A program made the position numbers and the translations under genes. From Acholeplasmatales bacterium (GTDB taxonomy: Bacteria > Bacillota_I > Bacilli_A > Izemoplasmatales > Izemoplasmataceae): DNA of 64,000 nt. The stretch is taken from assembly GCA_007694145.1 (NCBI GenBank), contig RECF01000078.1, positions 1 to 64,000 on the forward strand. The letters are read 5' to 3'. Positions 15,641-24,536 of this stretch are shown here, one piece after another. Positions within the stretch are counted from its first letter, which is position 1, and the number at the start of each line of letters is the position of its first letter. Below the pieces are notes generated by a model, which had not been told where the DNA came from, did no database searches, and saw only the letters and a program-made list of their open reading frames with translations.

Positions 15641-16452
15641 GATGATTTGAGTTTACGTGGTTTCTTTGGAAAGAAAATACTGGTTTTTGCCGCATAAGCT
15701 TGGTAGGCAGGATCATCCTTGTATTTTTTCTCAAGCAATGGAACACCGGATATAAACAATAATAACAGTGTAATCAGGACCGGACTGACAAGAGCGGCGA
15801 CCATCCATATTTCCAGGACTGCCAAACTCATGATGAAGATGCCCCACCACAAAACCGTTTCACCGAAATAGTTCGGGTGACGGGTATAACGCCACAGGCC
15901 GCTTTGAATGATTTTGCCACGGTTTTTCGGATTGGCCTTGAAGTCGCTTAGTTCAGCATCGCTGACCGCTTCAAAATAGAAACCGATAAACCAAACAACG
16001 GCTCCGATGACAAGCAGGACAAACCCGAGTGGGCTGAGTGTTTCCGAACCGAAATGGTAACTCAGAACGAGTGGGAGAATCAGGATATAAGAGAGGATGG
16101 CCTGACCAAGATAGACTTTGACATACGCATGGAGGTAATGTCTTTTACCCCAGTTCTTGCGCATGGCCCGGTAACGAAAATCTTCTTTTTTCCCGGCGTT
16201 GCGTGCGCCGATGTGACCGGCTAAGCGGCCACCCCAAAGGATGATGAACAAACTCAGTACCGCAGCGGCGGGATAGAAGACCCCTTCACCGAAGTAATAG
16301 GTGATAAAGAGCGTCAGTGCTACGATGGCCGGTCCACCGCCCCAGGCGATATCAACCACGCTGTAGTTGTCCTTAATGCGGGCGATGAGGTAAAACAGGT
16401 TGAAAAAAATGAACAAGACAGCCGCAGAAATTGTAAATGCTAAAAATTCCAT
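15631..16452 (-). CDS. DUF1295 (steroid 5-alpha reductase-like) membrane protein
   Basis: A 273-residue membrane protein with about seven helices and the C-terminal motif [15 protein letters not shown], typical of DUF1295 and the steroid-reductase/isoprenyl-methyltransferase fold. Relatives are thought to act on membrane lipids or prenyl compounds. AGGAGGGA eight bases before ATG 16452 rules out an earlier in-frame start. It follows the DUF2177 gene by 14 bases, in one operon. In other bacteria DUF1295 and DUF2177 genes occur beside cyclopropane fatty acid synthase genes, but none is seen here. Confidence 0.85.
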   Translation of the reverse strand: MEFLAFTISAAVLFIFFNLFYLIARIKDNYSVVDIAWGGGPAIVALTLFITYYFGEGVFYPAAAVLSLFIILWGGRLAGHIGARNAGKKEDFRYRAMRKNWGKRHYLHAYVKVYLGQAILSYILILPLVLSYHFGSETLSPLGFVLLVIGAVVWFIGFYFEAVSDAELSDFKANPKNRGKIIQSGLWRYTRHPNYFGETVLWWGIFIMSLAVLEIWMVAALVSPVLITLLLLFISGVPLLEKKYKDDPAYQAYAAKTSIFFPKKPRKLKSSKK

Positions 16453-16466
16453 AAATGTGTTCCCTC

Positions 16467-16868
16467 CTAAAAAATCAAGTGATAGATAAGATACGTGATG
16501 GTTGTGACCACGGTGCCAAGACAGGTTCCCCATGCCAAATCGACAACCGTGACCTTAAGGGGCCAATCTTTCAATGTCGCCAAGTTGGTCAAATCATAGG
16601 TTGCATACGTAATCAGTCCGAAGGCCCCCCCATAAAGTAAGGCCCTCAAGACGCTTTCAGCCTCTACTGCAGGCAGGATGGCGAAAAATACCAAGCCCGC
16701 AATAAACATAAGGTAGAAGATGATAGCGGCGGTCCAGTTGACAGGTTGCCTTAGTAAATGACCCAAATGTTTGTCGTAGAATGGTTTGGCAACGAGACCA
16801 AGCCATACCAAGTCAACGACGAAAAACGTTACAAAGGCAATCGCGTACAAAATCAGGAAGTCAAGCAT
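16467..16868 (-). CDS. DUF2177 membrane protein
   Basis: The 133-residue protein has four membrane segments and charged [13 protein letters not shown] and [13 protein letters not shown] segments typical of DUF2177. Its function is not known. GGAGG precedes the ATG. It is first in a two-gene operon with DUF1295, which points to a shared, probably lipid-linked, role in the membrane. Confidence 0.85.
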   Translation of the reverse strand: MLDFLILYAIAFVTFFVVDLVWLGLVAKPFYDKHLGHLLRQPVNWTAAIIFYLMFIAGLVFFAILPAVEAESVLRALLYGGAFGLITYATYDLTNLATLKDWPLKVTVVDLAWGTCLGTVVTTITYLIYHLIF

Positions 16869-16973
16869 GGTATTCCTCCAATCAGTTTCCCCTTCATCAT
16901 ATCATGAAAAAACCGTCTTGACCATGTTTGCGAAAAAAAAACCATAATCCCCCTGCAAAGAATCCGTGGCATT

Positions 16974-16982
16974 TGATATAAT
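16974..16982 (+). promoter_or_regulatory. extended -10 promoter of the DUF1576 gene
   Basis: TGA plus TATAAT (16977-16982) lies 28 bases before ATG 17011. Its position inside a possible upstream extension argues that the protein starts at 17011. Confidence 0.65.
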
Positions 16983-17010
16983 AGGTAAGGAACCTAAAGG
17001 AGACGTGCCC

Positions 17011-18285
17011 ATGAAGACCTTGTATGCCTTGCTTAAACGCCGCATGATGATGCCTGTCATTTTTATTGTCCTCTTCGCCATGGCCTTCATGTTTGACGAT
17101 CTCAAAACGATTTATCGTGGTTATCTCAATATTTTACAAAGCCCGAGCGTCTTGATTAGTGATTATCTTCATATCGGCGGACTGGGTGCGACCTTGTTCA
17201 ATGTCGCGACCATCATGCTCATCAACATTATCATGCTGTCTGTGCTCAAGCTCAAGATGACGGGGCCAATCTTTGCCGGACTCTTGACGATTGCTGGTTT
17301 TTCTTTTTTTGGTAAGAATATTTTTAACACGATTCCCATCTACATCGGCATTTATCTACATGCGAGGGTACAGCGGCTCGAGTTCAAGTCTTTCATCATT
17401 GTCGTCTTGTTTTCTACAGGGATATCGCCGATTGTCAGTTTTCTGATTTTCGGTACCGGATGGCCCTTTTACATCGGGGTGCCAGCTGGAATCGCCATCG
17501 GCGTGTTGACCGGGTTTGTGTTGCCGGCACTCGGGGCGCACACCATTCGTTTTCACAAAGGATACAACCTGTACAACATCGGTTTTGCCATGGGCATCCT
17601 ATCTATGCTCTATGCAGCCATGTTGCAAACGTTGTTCAGGTTTGATCTCTTTCGCTTCGATTCGACCATCAGCGAAGCCTTTCATACTGAACTGCTTATA
17701 CTGACCATCCTGCTTTCGACCATTTTCATCATCAGCGGTTTCATCAATGACCGTGGCGTCTTGAAGAAGTATCCGAAACTGATGGCGACGACCGGCCGAC
17801 TTGTCAGCGACTACATTCGGGACCATGGTCGTGACATCGCGATGGTCAATGTCGGTGTCATGGGTTTTATTTCCGTGTTGGCTATTCTTTTGCTTGACAT
17901 TAAAATTAGCGGTGCGGTCATGGGCGGCATTTTGACGGTCATGGGTTTTGGGGCTTTTGGTAAACACCCGCGCAACTCAGTACCGGTCATGGTCGGGGCG
18001 GCCCTTTGGTACTTGTATGTGTTTCATGTCCGTGGCGAAGCATCCGTCGGCTTAGCGATCGCCGTGTTGTTTGTGACGGCCATCGCACCCATTGCCGGTC
18101 GGTTCGGGATTTTGTTTGGTATCTTCGCCGGTTTTGTCCACATTGTTTTGACACCGTTCACCTACGCGTTTCAAGGGGGGTTCGACTTGTACAATAATGG
18201 CTTTGCGGCTGGCTTTGTAGCGGCCATACTGGTGCCTATTTTCGAGTTCATCCGCAAGGATAATGGAAAGGAGATGTCATCATGA
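17011..18285 (+). CDS. DUF1576 polytopic membrane protein
   Basis: A 424-residue protein with about twelve membrane helices, formed by two similar halves (compare the SFFGKNIFNTIPIYIG and GAFGKHPRNSVPVMVG segments near residues 105 and 320). This repeat and the GxYNIGFA/DLYNNGFA segments match DUF1576, an uncharacterised family of transporter-like proteins. AAGGAGA precedes ATG 17011. The stop overlaps the next start by four bases, so the next protein is a likely partner. Confidence 0.85.
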   Translation: MKTLYALLKRRMMMPVIFIVLFAMAFMFDDLKTIYRGYLNILQSPSVLISDYLHIGGLGATLFNVATIMLINIIMLSVLKLKMTGPIFAGLLTIAGFSFFGKNIFNTIPIYIGIYLHARVQRLEFKSFIIVVLFSTGISPIVSFLIFGTGWPFYIGVPAGIAIGVLTGFVLPALGAHTIRFHKGYNLYNIGFAMGILSMLYAAMLQTLFRFDLFRFDSTISEAFHTELLILTILLSTIFIISGFINDRGVLKKYPKLMATTGRLVSDYIRDHGRDIAMVNVGVMGFISVLAILLLDIKISGAVMGGILTVMGFGAFGKHPRNSVPVMVGAALWYLYVFHVRGEASVGLAIAVLFVTAIAPIAGRFGILFGIFAGFVHIVLTPFTYAFQGGFDLYNNGFAAGFVAAILVPIFEFIRKDNGKEMSS

Positions 18286-18635
18286 GCAAACAAGAAATCC
18301 GGATTGTCACCAAGATTATCCGTGAGTTGAGCTTGTTTTTGATGCTTCACGGTTACAACACGTTTCAACTGAACACCTATCTTGAAGGCAAAACACGGGT
18401 GTTTATGCTAGATGTTGAAAACATGGCGTCAGATACGTTGGAAACGATGCGTGAAAAAATCGGCCGTAAACGTGAACTCGAAGTTGAAACATACGGTTGG
18501 GAGTTGCTTGGCGATACCGACACGAAGAATGAACTAGAAATCATCGGATTGTTGATTGACAGTTTGGACATCACGACAAAAGATCACCGGACCCGGCTTG
18601 TCTTGAAACGGGAAAGCAAGTACCTTGAAAAATAG
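18282..18635 (+). CDS. small soluble partner of the DUF1576 protein
   Basis: A 117-residue cytoplasmic protein, rich in charged residues, with alternating helix and strand character. I recognise no named family. Its ATG overlaps the stop of the DUF1576 gene (ATGA), so the two are translated together. It could be a cytoplasmic regulatory subunit. A terminator follows directly. Confidence 0.75.
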   Translation: MSKQEIRIVTKIIRELSLFLMLHGYNTFQLNTYLEGKTRVFMLDVENMASDTLETMREKIGRKRELEVETYGWELLGDTDTKNELEIIGLLIDSLDITTKDHRTRLVLKRESKYLEK

Positions 18636-18657
18636 ACGGCTGCGGCCGTCTTTCTTG
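18635..18657 (+). terminator. intrinsic terminator
   Basis: GACGGC pairs with GCCGTC around a TGCG loop, followed by TTTCTTGTT. It ends the DUF1576 operon. Confidence 0.7.
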
Positions 18658-18711
18658 TTCAATTTGTCCGTTCCCATGTTACAATGAGAACAAGGATGGA
18701 GCGTGATTTGC

Positions 18712-19104
18712 ATGCGTAGAACAGTCTTGGCAATTGGCTTGTTTGCGGTGCTTGTAATCGGTGGAAGTGGCGGTATGTTGATGTATTTGACCCATGCGAT
18801 GGACGGTGTTCGTACGGAGACCATCACGGCTGTTGATATCGGGGCAGTCGCCGATGGGACGTATCGTGGCGAGTATGTGCGTCAGCGCTTTAGCGTTACG
18901 GTGGATGTGACGGTCACCGATGGTGCGATAGACGCAGTGAACATTGTCCGTGATTTGCGCTTTAAAGATGAGACGGTCGCGGCTATCCTCTTTGAACGCA
19001 TGATAGAAGAAAATCGGCTTGATGTCGATGTAGTCAGCGGTGCAACACTGAGTAGTATCAGTTATCAAAAAGCGGTTGAACACGCCTTGAAAGGGGATGA
19101 ATGA
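18712..19104 (+). CDS. extracytoplasmic FMN-binding protein
   Basis: The 130-residue protein begins with a signal anchor (about residues 3-26) and then an FMN-binding domain. DVVSGATLSS near residues 106-115 fits the flavinylation motif, with T112 as the likely attachment site for FMN added by ApbE-type enzymes. Such proteins carry electrons outside the membrane. It overlaps the next gene by four bases, a membrane protein that may be its electron donor. No apbE or rnf gene is in the window. Confidence 0.85.
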   Translation: MRRTVLAIGLFAVLVIGGSGGMLMYLTHAMDGVRTETITAVDIGAVADGTYRGEYVRQRFSVTVDVTVTDGAIDAVNIVRDLRFKDETVAAILFERMIEENRLDVDVVSGATLSSISYQKAVEHALKGDE

Positions 19105-19886
19105 CCATGTTGAATCTGAAAAGAAACGATCAATGGACCATCGTTGCTTTTACGGTCCTCATCACCTTCTTGACAATGGTGGTGAGACTGGTCTCAGGTG
19201 TGCCTTTTGTGTGGATGAGAGCGTTGATTGTTTTACCCTTGATGTATGTGACATGCACCGTCATGGTTGCTTTATACCGCCGTCATGAGGCTTGGTTGCC
19301 TCTAAGCGGTGTCAAGAAAGGCATGCTTTATGGGGCCCTCATCGGCGCGGTATGGACGCTTGTACGTCTTGAAAACTGGTACTTGCGTGGTCTTTTTTCT
19401 TTGCGAACGGTCGACATAGGCATCATATTCATCAGCTTTCTTGCCCTGGGCATGACAATGGGACTGACAAATCGGACTCAGCGTCATCTGCTCATGCAGG
19501 ATGCTAGGTCGCTGGCCCCGCTGGGTCTGGCCTTTTTAGCGGGTCGCGTGATCCACCGACTCATCACAGCGTGGAGCATCCGGCCGTTTGTAAGTGGACG
19601 ACTGGTGATGATTTGGGGTCTTGGCACAGTGCTTTTTGCCTTGCTGGGTGTTTATGCTGGTGGCATTATTGCTAAAAAAAACCCCCGTCCGGGGGCAGCG
19701 TTCACACTGGTTGGATTACTTGCGCCTGTCATGGTACTGTCTTGGCTTGCTGAATGGCCGTTATATCTTGGCTTCGATGCACCGCCCTTCATGCAATGGA
19801 CGACCGTGCTGGTGGATTTAGTTTTTGTCGGTATCGGCTTTGCGGTGTTACTCGCGCATAAATGCGCTATCCGACGCCTTGATTGA
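19101..19886 (+). CDS. polytopic membrane protein paired with the FMN-binding protein
   Basis: A 261-residue protein with about eight membrane helices and short loops. No family is recognised. It is translationally coupled to the FMN-binding protein gene (ATGA overlap, AAGGGG before it), which suggests that it anchors, or passes electrons to, that protein. Its 3' end overlaps the convergent rnhC gene by 39 bases. Confidence 0.75.
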   Translation: MTMLNLKRNDQWTIVAFTVLITFLTMVVRLVSGVPFVWMRALIVLPLMYVTCTVMVALYRRHEAWLPLSGVKKGMLYGALIGAVWTLVRLENWYLRGLFSLRTVDIGIIFISFLALGMTMGLTNRTQRHLLMQDARSLAPLGLAFLAGRVIHRLITAWSIRPFVSGRLVMIWGLGTVLFALLGVYAGGIIAKKNPRPGAAFTLVGLLAPVMVLSWLAEWPLYLGFDAPPFMQWTTVLVDLVFVGIGFAVLLAHKCAIRRLD

Positions 19887-20777
19887 CAACGCTTTCTCCG
19901 TGGTTTTGAAATGCTTCTTTGCGATGGTATCAAGGATGCCGATACCATGTTTTTCAATCAGGAAAGCGGCTTGATGGTCGACGCGTTTAGACGCACCTTT
20001 TTCTAGGACGCATCCTAAGGTCTCACCTAAGGTGGCAAGCCGTTTGAGGTAGATATGCCTGGCGATGATGCTGGCCGCCGCAACACTGGCGTAACGACTA
20101 TCCGCCTTGGTTTCAAACCGTGATACCGCGGGTGCATGGTCGAAGTCGCCTACATATTGGCGGTATTGCGTTGCCGTACAAAACTGATCGACGATGATAT
20201 CAGCCGAGTGTCCTAGTTTTTCCAACAAACGCTTGTGGCACTGCGCATGGAGATGCGCTTTGAGTTTGTGGGCATTGAATCCTTTGTCAATGAGACGGTT
20301 ATAGCTCGGGTTATCAAGGACCAACAAGGCATAGGGCAATGTTTTTGCCAGCGGTTCGGCCATCGTCGCGATGACGGTGTCTTGTAGTTGTTTTGAATCA
20401 TTGACGCCGAGTGCTTTTAACCAAGGTTTGTCAGTGGCGGATACATAGGTAGCACAGACGACGAGCGGTCCGAAATAATCGCCCACACCGGTTTCATCAC
20501 TGCCGATGGAAGGCAAGTAGAAATCGGCGGGTTGGGCGGCAAGGGTTTTCTTGGTTTCGACAGTCTTAGAAAACAGCTTACCAATCTGTTCGGCTACCGG
20601 CTGGGCATCCGCACCCTGAATCATCAGGGTACCGGTACGATAAAGCGTCAATGTGGCGCCAGCGGTTTTGATCAAGGCACGCACCGTGTCAGCATGAGAA
20701 GGGTGTTGTTGATCTTGATACAGTTTGACGAAGCGATCGGCTTCATCCGCAGACAAGCGAAATACATAGGGCATCAT
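19848..20777 (-). CDS. rnhC: ribonuclease HIII
   Basis: RNase HIII cuts the RNA strand of RNA-DNA hybrids and clears R-loops and primers. The 309-residue protein has the N-terminal substrate-binding domain (about 1-85) and catalytic acidic residues D94 and E95 in GSDETGVGDYFGP, with D197 in IIVDQF. The start at 20777 has AGGA eight bases before it. It diverges from mutS2, 72 bases away. In many Bacillota rnhC and mutS2 bracket zapA, cvpA and polX; these are absent here and rnhC is inverted. Confidence 0.95.
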   Translation of the reverse strand: MMPYVFRLSADEADRFVKLYQDQQHPSHADTVRALIKTAGATLTLYRTGTLMIQGADAQPVAEQIGKLFSKTVETKKTLAAQPADFYLPSIGSDETGVGDYFGPLVVCATYVSATDKPWLKALGVNDSKQLQDTVIATMAEPLAKTLPYALLVLDNPSYNRLIDKGFNAHKLKAHLHAQCHKRLLEKLGHSADIIVDQFCTATQYRQYVGDFDHAPAVSRFETKADSRYASVAAASIIARHIYLKRLATLGETLGCVLEKGASKRVDHQAAFLIEKHGIGILDTIAKKHFKTTEKALSIKASDSAFMRE

Positions 20778-20849
20778 GTTCACCATCCTATGTGCATTGT
20801 ATCATGAAACCCCAAAAAATCAACCGAAGCATGTTAAGGAGGCTAGCCG

Positions 20850-23171
20850 ATGCGTTTTGACCTGAAGACATTGGAGTTTGACCGGATTATTGAAGAGATG
20901 GCATCGTATGCCGGCACGGCAATCGGTCAAGAGAACGTGCGTGCCCTGACACCAAGCGCCGATTTGGATACGGTCCTTGAAGCGTTGCATGAGACAGCTG
21001 AAGGCGCTTTGTATGTCGCAGAAGGTCTTGAACCGTCTTTTGGCGGTATCGACGACATCCGTGAAGCACTCAAACGGGCGAGAATTCAAGCCTTGCTGGC
21101 CGTGCCGGACTTGTTGGCCATTCGTCGCCACATTGCGGCGACTAAGCGTATCCGTCGAGAACTCGCGCGACTTAGCCAACATCTTGAGCAGCCCATCGAC
21201 CTTGAAGCATACTGTGAAGCATTGACCGTGACCAAAGAACTTGCCGATGCGATTGACCAGGTGATGGATGATCGTGGTGAAATCCTCGATACGGCATCGG
21301 TAGAGCTTAAGAAGATTCGCGGGTCGCTGTCGGCGACAGAACGGCGCATTAAAGAGACACTAGAAGGTTTGCTCAAGCGGGAAGCGAAAAAACTGACAGA
21401 GCAGTTGATTACTTTTCGACACAACCGCTATGTGATTCCCGTCAAAGTGTCAGACAAGAACCGCATCAAAGGCACCATCATGGACTACTCAAGTTCAGGC
21501 GAGACGGCGTATATTGAACCCGACATGGTTCGAGACCTTTCTAGTCGCAAACTGCGGCTTGAAGCGGATGAACGTCGTGAAATAGAGCGAATTCTCTATG
21601 CGTTGAGTGCCGTGGTCCATGATGTCCACGCGGTGCTCAAACAGAATAACGATACGCTCGGTCACCTTGACTTTGTGTTTGCTAAGGCACGTTATGGTTA
21701 CCAAATGGAAGCGGTCAAGCCCGACATGTCTACAAGGCTACACCTGATTAAGGCGCGGCACCCACTCATCAATCGCGATACCGTCGTCCCGAATACGATT
21801 ACGTTTGACGAAGGTGTCAAAACGATGATTATTACCGGCTCCAATACCGGCGGGAAAACAGTCACCTTGAAAACAACCGGTTTATTGGCTTGTATGGCCC
21901 AGGCCGGCTTGCTCATTCCGGTCAATCCCGGCAGCACCCTACCCTGTTTTAAGCAAATTCGTGCTGATATCGGTGACGAACAGAGCATTGAGCAGTCGCT
22001 GTCGACCTTTTCTTCCCACATGAAAAACATTGTCGATATTCTCAATACGGTCACCGACGGCAGTCTTGTTTTGCTCGATGAACTAGGGAGTGGGACCGAT
22101 CCGAATGAAGGCTCGAGTCTCGCCATGAGTCTTCTCGATGCCCTTGATGAGAAAAACCTGTTGACCATGGCTACGACACATTATCCTGAACTCAAGGCGT
22201 ATGCTTACACGAAAACCTCGATTGTCAATGCCAGTGTCGAGTTTGATGAAAACAGTTTGCAACCCACGTTTCGGTTGTTGCTTCGAACCCCGGGTGAATC
22301 CCATGCTTTTCTTATCGGTGAACGTCTCGGGTTGCCATCGTCTGTCATTGAAGCCGCCAAATCCCGCGCCCTTGTCTCTGAAACCGAGGTCAGTGATCTC
22401 ATCCATAAACTCAAAATCGAAAGCAAGCGACTCGATGCCATGATCCAAGAACAAGAACGTCTCAACCGTGAGACGGAAGCACTCAAAAAGGATACTGAAC
22501 AACTGCGGCGGACACTCCAACAGGAAAAAGAAACACTCAAGGAACGACTCCGTCTTGAAAATCACCGCATTCTAGAATCGCTTAAGGCCGAAGCCCTTGC
22601 TTTGATTCAAGATCTCGAACAGTTGAAAACTCAATCGTTCAAGGCCCATGAAGTCGCCGATGCGAAATACCGAGCTCGATCGCTTGGGGCGGAAGGTGAA
22701 ACCGAAAAATCACAGGAAACACGACAGTATGAACCGGGCGATACCGTCTACTTGTTCAAGTTCAACCGGCACGGTGAGTTACTTAAGAAACAAAAGAAGT
22801 CACAGTGGCTTGTCAAGATGGGAAGCGTTAAGAGTGTTTTCAAGGAAGAGGATTTCGAGTATGCGGAAGCATCGACTACGAAAAAAACGCAACCGCAAAC
22901 ACCAGCCCAAAAAACAGTGAAAAAATCGGTGCCCGGTACCCTCGATTTACGTGGCATGCGCGCACATGAAGCGGAAATCGTCTTGCAAAAGTATCTAGAT
23001 GACTGTGCGGTCGCGGATTTACCCTTTGCGAGTATTGTCCATGGTTTTGGCACGTTGGCCTTGAGAAACATGGTCAAGGATACGGTGTCGAAAAGCCCGT
23101 TAGTCGCTTCCTTTAGAGATGGGGAGAGCGGTGAAGGGGGTCAAGGTGTCACCGTCATATACTTCGGATGA
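20850..23171 (+). CDS. mutS2: endonuclease MutS2
   Basis: MutS2 proteins act on collided ribosomes and have also been linked to suppressing recombination. The 773-residue protein shows the MutS-type clamp region, the Walker A motif ITGSNTGGKT near residue 329, Walker B LLDELGSGTD near 407, a coiled-coil stretch at about 510-640, and a C-terminal Smr nuclease domain beginning LDLRGMRAHEAE near 697. AAGGAGG lies eight bases before the ATG. trxA follows, an order common in Bacillota. Confidence 0.97.
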   Translation: MRFDLKTLEFDRIIEEMASYAGTAIGQENVRALTPSADLDTVLEALHETAEGALYVAEGLEPSFGGIDDIREALKRARIQALLAVPDLLAIRRHIAATKRIRRELARLSQHLEQPIDLEAYCEALTVTKELADAIDQVMDDRGEILDTASVELKKIRGSLSATERRIKETLEGLLKREAKKLTEQLITFRHNRYVIPVKVSDKNRIKGTIMDYSSSGETAYIEPDMVRDLSSRKLRLEADERREIERILYALSAVVHDVHAVLKQNNDTLGHLDFVFAKARYGYQMEAVKPDMSTRLHLIKARHPLINRDTVVPNTITFDEGVKTMIITGSNTGGKTVTLKTTGLLACMAQAGLLIPVNPGSTLPCFKQIRADIGDEQSIEQSLSTFSSHMKNIVDILNTVTDGSLVLLDELGSGTDPNEGSSLAMSLLDALDEKNLLTMATTHYPELKAYAYTKTSIVNASVEFDENSLQPTFRLLLRTPGESHAFLIGERLGLPSSVIEAAKSRALVSETEVSDLIHKLKIESKRLDAMIQEQERLNRETEALKKDTEQLRRTLQQEKETLKERLRLENHRILESLKAEALALIQDLEQLKTQSFKAHEVADAKYRARSLGAEGETEKSQETRQYEPGDTVYLFKFNRHGELLKKQKKSQWLVKMGSVKSVFKEEDFEYAEASTTKKTQPQTPAQKTVKKSVPGTLDLRGMRAHEAEIVLQKYLDDCAVADLPFASIVHGFGTLALRNMVKDTVSKSPLVASFRDGESGEGGQGVTVIYFG

Positions 23172-23189
23172 ACCCGTCATGCAATTTAA

Positions 23190-23218
23190 TTGTAATTACC
23201 GGTCAAACACGTTATAAT
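23190..23218 (+). promoter_or_regulatory. promoter of trxA
   Basis: TTGTAA at 23190-23195 and TATAAT at 23213-23218, spaced by 17 bases, lie 31 bases before the trxA start. Confidence 0.75.
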
Positions 23219-23248
23219 AAATTTAAATCAAATAGGGAGGCACATACC

Positions 23249-23563
23249 ATGTCCAAAGTTGTTTATGCTGATAATACGAATCTTGAAGAAATCGTAAAAG
23301 AAGAAACGCTCGTATTGCTTGATTTTTATGCCGACTGGTGCGGCCCATGCAAGATGATCGGCCCCGTCCTTGAACAAGTCGCCACAGAAAACCCCGACAT
23401 CAAAGTGGTCAAGGTCAATGTTGATGAAAACATTGGTCTCGCACAAAAATACGGTGTTCAAGGCATCCCCGCTCTCTTTGTCCTCAAAGAAGGCGATGTC
23501 GTTGCTCAAAAAGCCGGTTTCATGCCTAAAGATTCACTTGTCAACTGGGTGAAGAGCGCTTAA
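23249..23563 (+). CDS. trxA: thioredoxin
   Basis: The 104-residue cytoplasmic redox protein has the active site W30-C-G-P-C34 and the cis-proline loop GIPAL. It supplies reducing power to reductases and keeps thiols reduced. GGGAGG eight bases before ATG 23249 sets the start. It has its own promoter and terminator. Confidence 0.96.
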   Translation: MSKVVYADNTNLEEIVKEETLVLLDFYADWCGPCKMIGPVLEQVATENPDIKVVKVNVDENIGLAQKYGVQGIPALFVLKEGDVVAQKAGFMPKDSLVNWVKSA

Positions 23564-23566
23564 TTG

Positions 23567-23590
23567 AAAAGTCCGCTTGCGGACTTTTTT
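23567..23590 (+). terminator. intrinsic terminator of trxA
   Basis: AAAAGTCCGC pairs with GCGGACTTTT across TT, followed by more T residues. It lies four bases after the stop. Confidence 0.85.
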
Positions 23591-23610
23591 CTTGTCGACC
23601 ATTTGAGGCT

Positions 23611-23638
23611 TTCACTCAGAGCGCGAATGGTGTATAAT
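23611..23638 (+). promoter_or_regulatory. promoter of truB-ribF
   Basis: TTCACT at 23611-23616 and TATAAT at 23633-23638 are spaced by 16 bases, 17 bases before the truB start. An ATG at 23637 overlaps the -10 and is not the start. Confidence 0.7.
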
Positions 23639-23654
23639 GGTGAAGGTGACGATT

Positions 23655-24536
23655 ATGAATGGCATTCTCATCATTGATAAACCGACGGGTCTAAGCAGCC
23701 ATGCGTGTGTCGCACGGCTGAGGCGCGTCTATGGAACAAAAAAAGTGGGTCATTCGGGCACCTTGGATGTTGAGGCATCGGGGGTGCTTGTTTTGGGTGT
23801 CAATCAGGGAACCAAAGTATTGAGTTATCTAAATCAGGATGACAAGGTATATCGTTTCGGCATTCGTTTTGGGCAGGAGACTGATACGCTTGATCATGCA
23901 GGTGAAATCATTCGCCATGTCCCCATCGACAACATCGATGGACTCGATGCGGCCCTTGCTCAGTGCGTCGGTCCGCTTCTACAGTACCCACCCGCCTACT
24001 CTGCCGTCAAGGTAGATGGCCGAAAACTTTACGACTATGTGCGTCGCGGCTTACCACTTCCGATGACCGAAGCACGACCTATGACCATTTACTCACTCAA
24101 ACGTGTCGCTGATATTGAACCGGTTGAAAACGGCTTTGAAACGGTCCTTGAGATGAGCGTTTCAAAGGGGTTCTACATTAGAAAGTTCGCTCAGGATCTT
24201 GCGCAGATGTTAAATACCGTTGCCCATACGACCATGATAAGACGCCTACAGGCTGGTCATTATGCACTCGCAGAAGCCGTGCCGCTTGAAGCAGTTGAAG
24301 CAGACACGCCGCTCATCACGATGGGTGATGCCTTGCGCGATCTGCCCGCTGAAGTCGTCACAGGGGCTGACGCCTTGTATGTCAGTCACGGTCGTCCACT
24401 TGTTTTCAAGCAAACAGCACCGTTACTGAAAGTACTCGATGCATCGGGTCGTTTGTTGGCGGTCTATGAGAAATCTGACCATCACTACCGGCCCCGGCAT
24501 GTATTTCAGACCATGGAAAGCGAGGAACCGCTATGA
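23655..24536 (+). CDS. truB: tRNA pseudouridine(55) synthase
   Basis: TruB makes pseudouridine 55 in the T loop of tRNA. In this 293-residue protein the catalytic aspartate is D38 in GHSGTLDVEASG, where the usual proline after Asp is valine. The C-terminal part is PUA-like. GAAGGTGA six bases before ATG 23655 fixes the start. The stop overlaps the ribF start by four bases. The truB-ribF-rpsO order is typical of Bacillota. Confidence 0.96.
   Translation: MNGILIIDKPTGLSSHACVARLRRVYGTKKVGHSGTLDVEASGVLVLGVNQGTKVLSYLNQDDKVYRFGIRFGQETDTLDHAGEIIRHVPIDNIDGLDAALAQCVGPLLQYPPAYSAVKVDGRKLYDYVRRGLPLPMTEARPMTIYSLKRVADIEPVENGFETVLEMSVSKGFYIRKFAQDLAQMLNTVAHTTMIRRLQAGHYALAEAVPLEAVEADTPLITMGDALRDLPAEVVTGADALYVSHGRPLVFKQTAPLLKVLDASGRLLAVYEKSDHHYRPRHVFQTMESEEPL

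Noticed and set aside
22083-22565. 160-codon open frame on the minus strand inside mutS2
   Set aside because: It is antisense to a well-conserved gene, has no ribosome binding site and no recognisable product.
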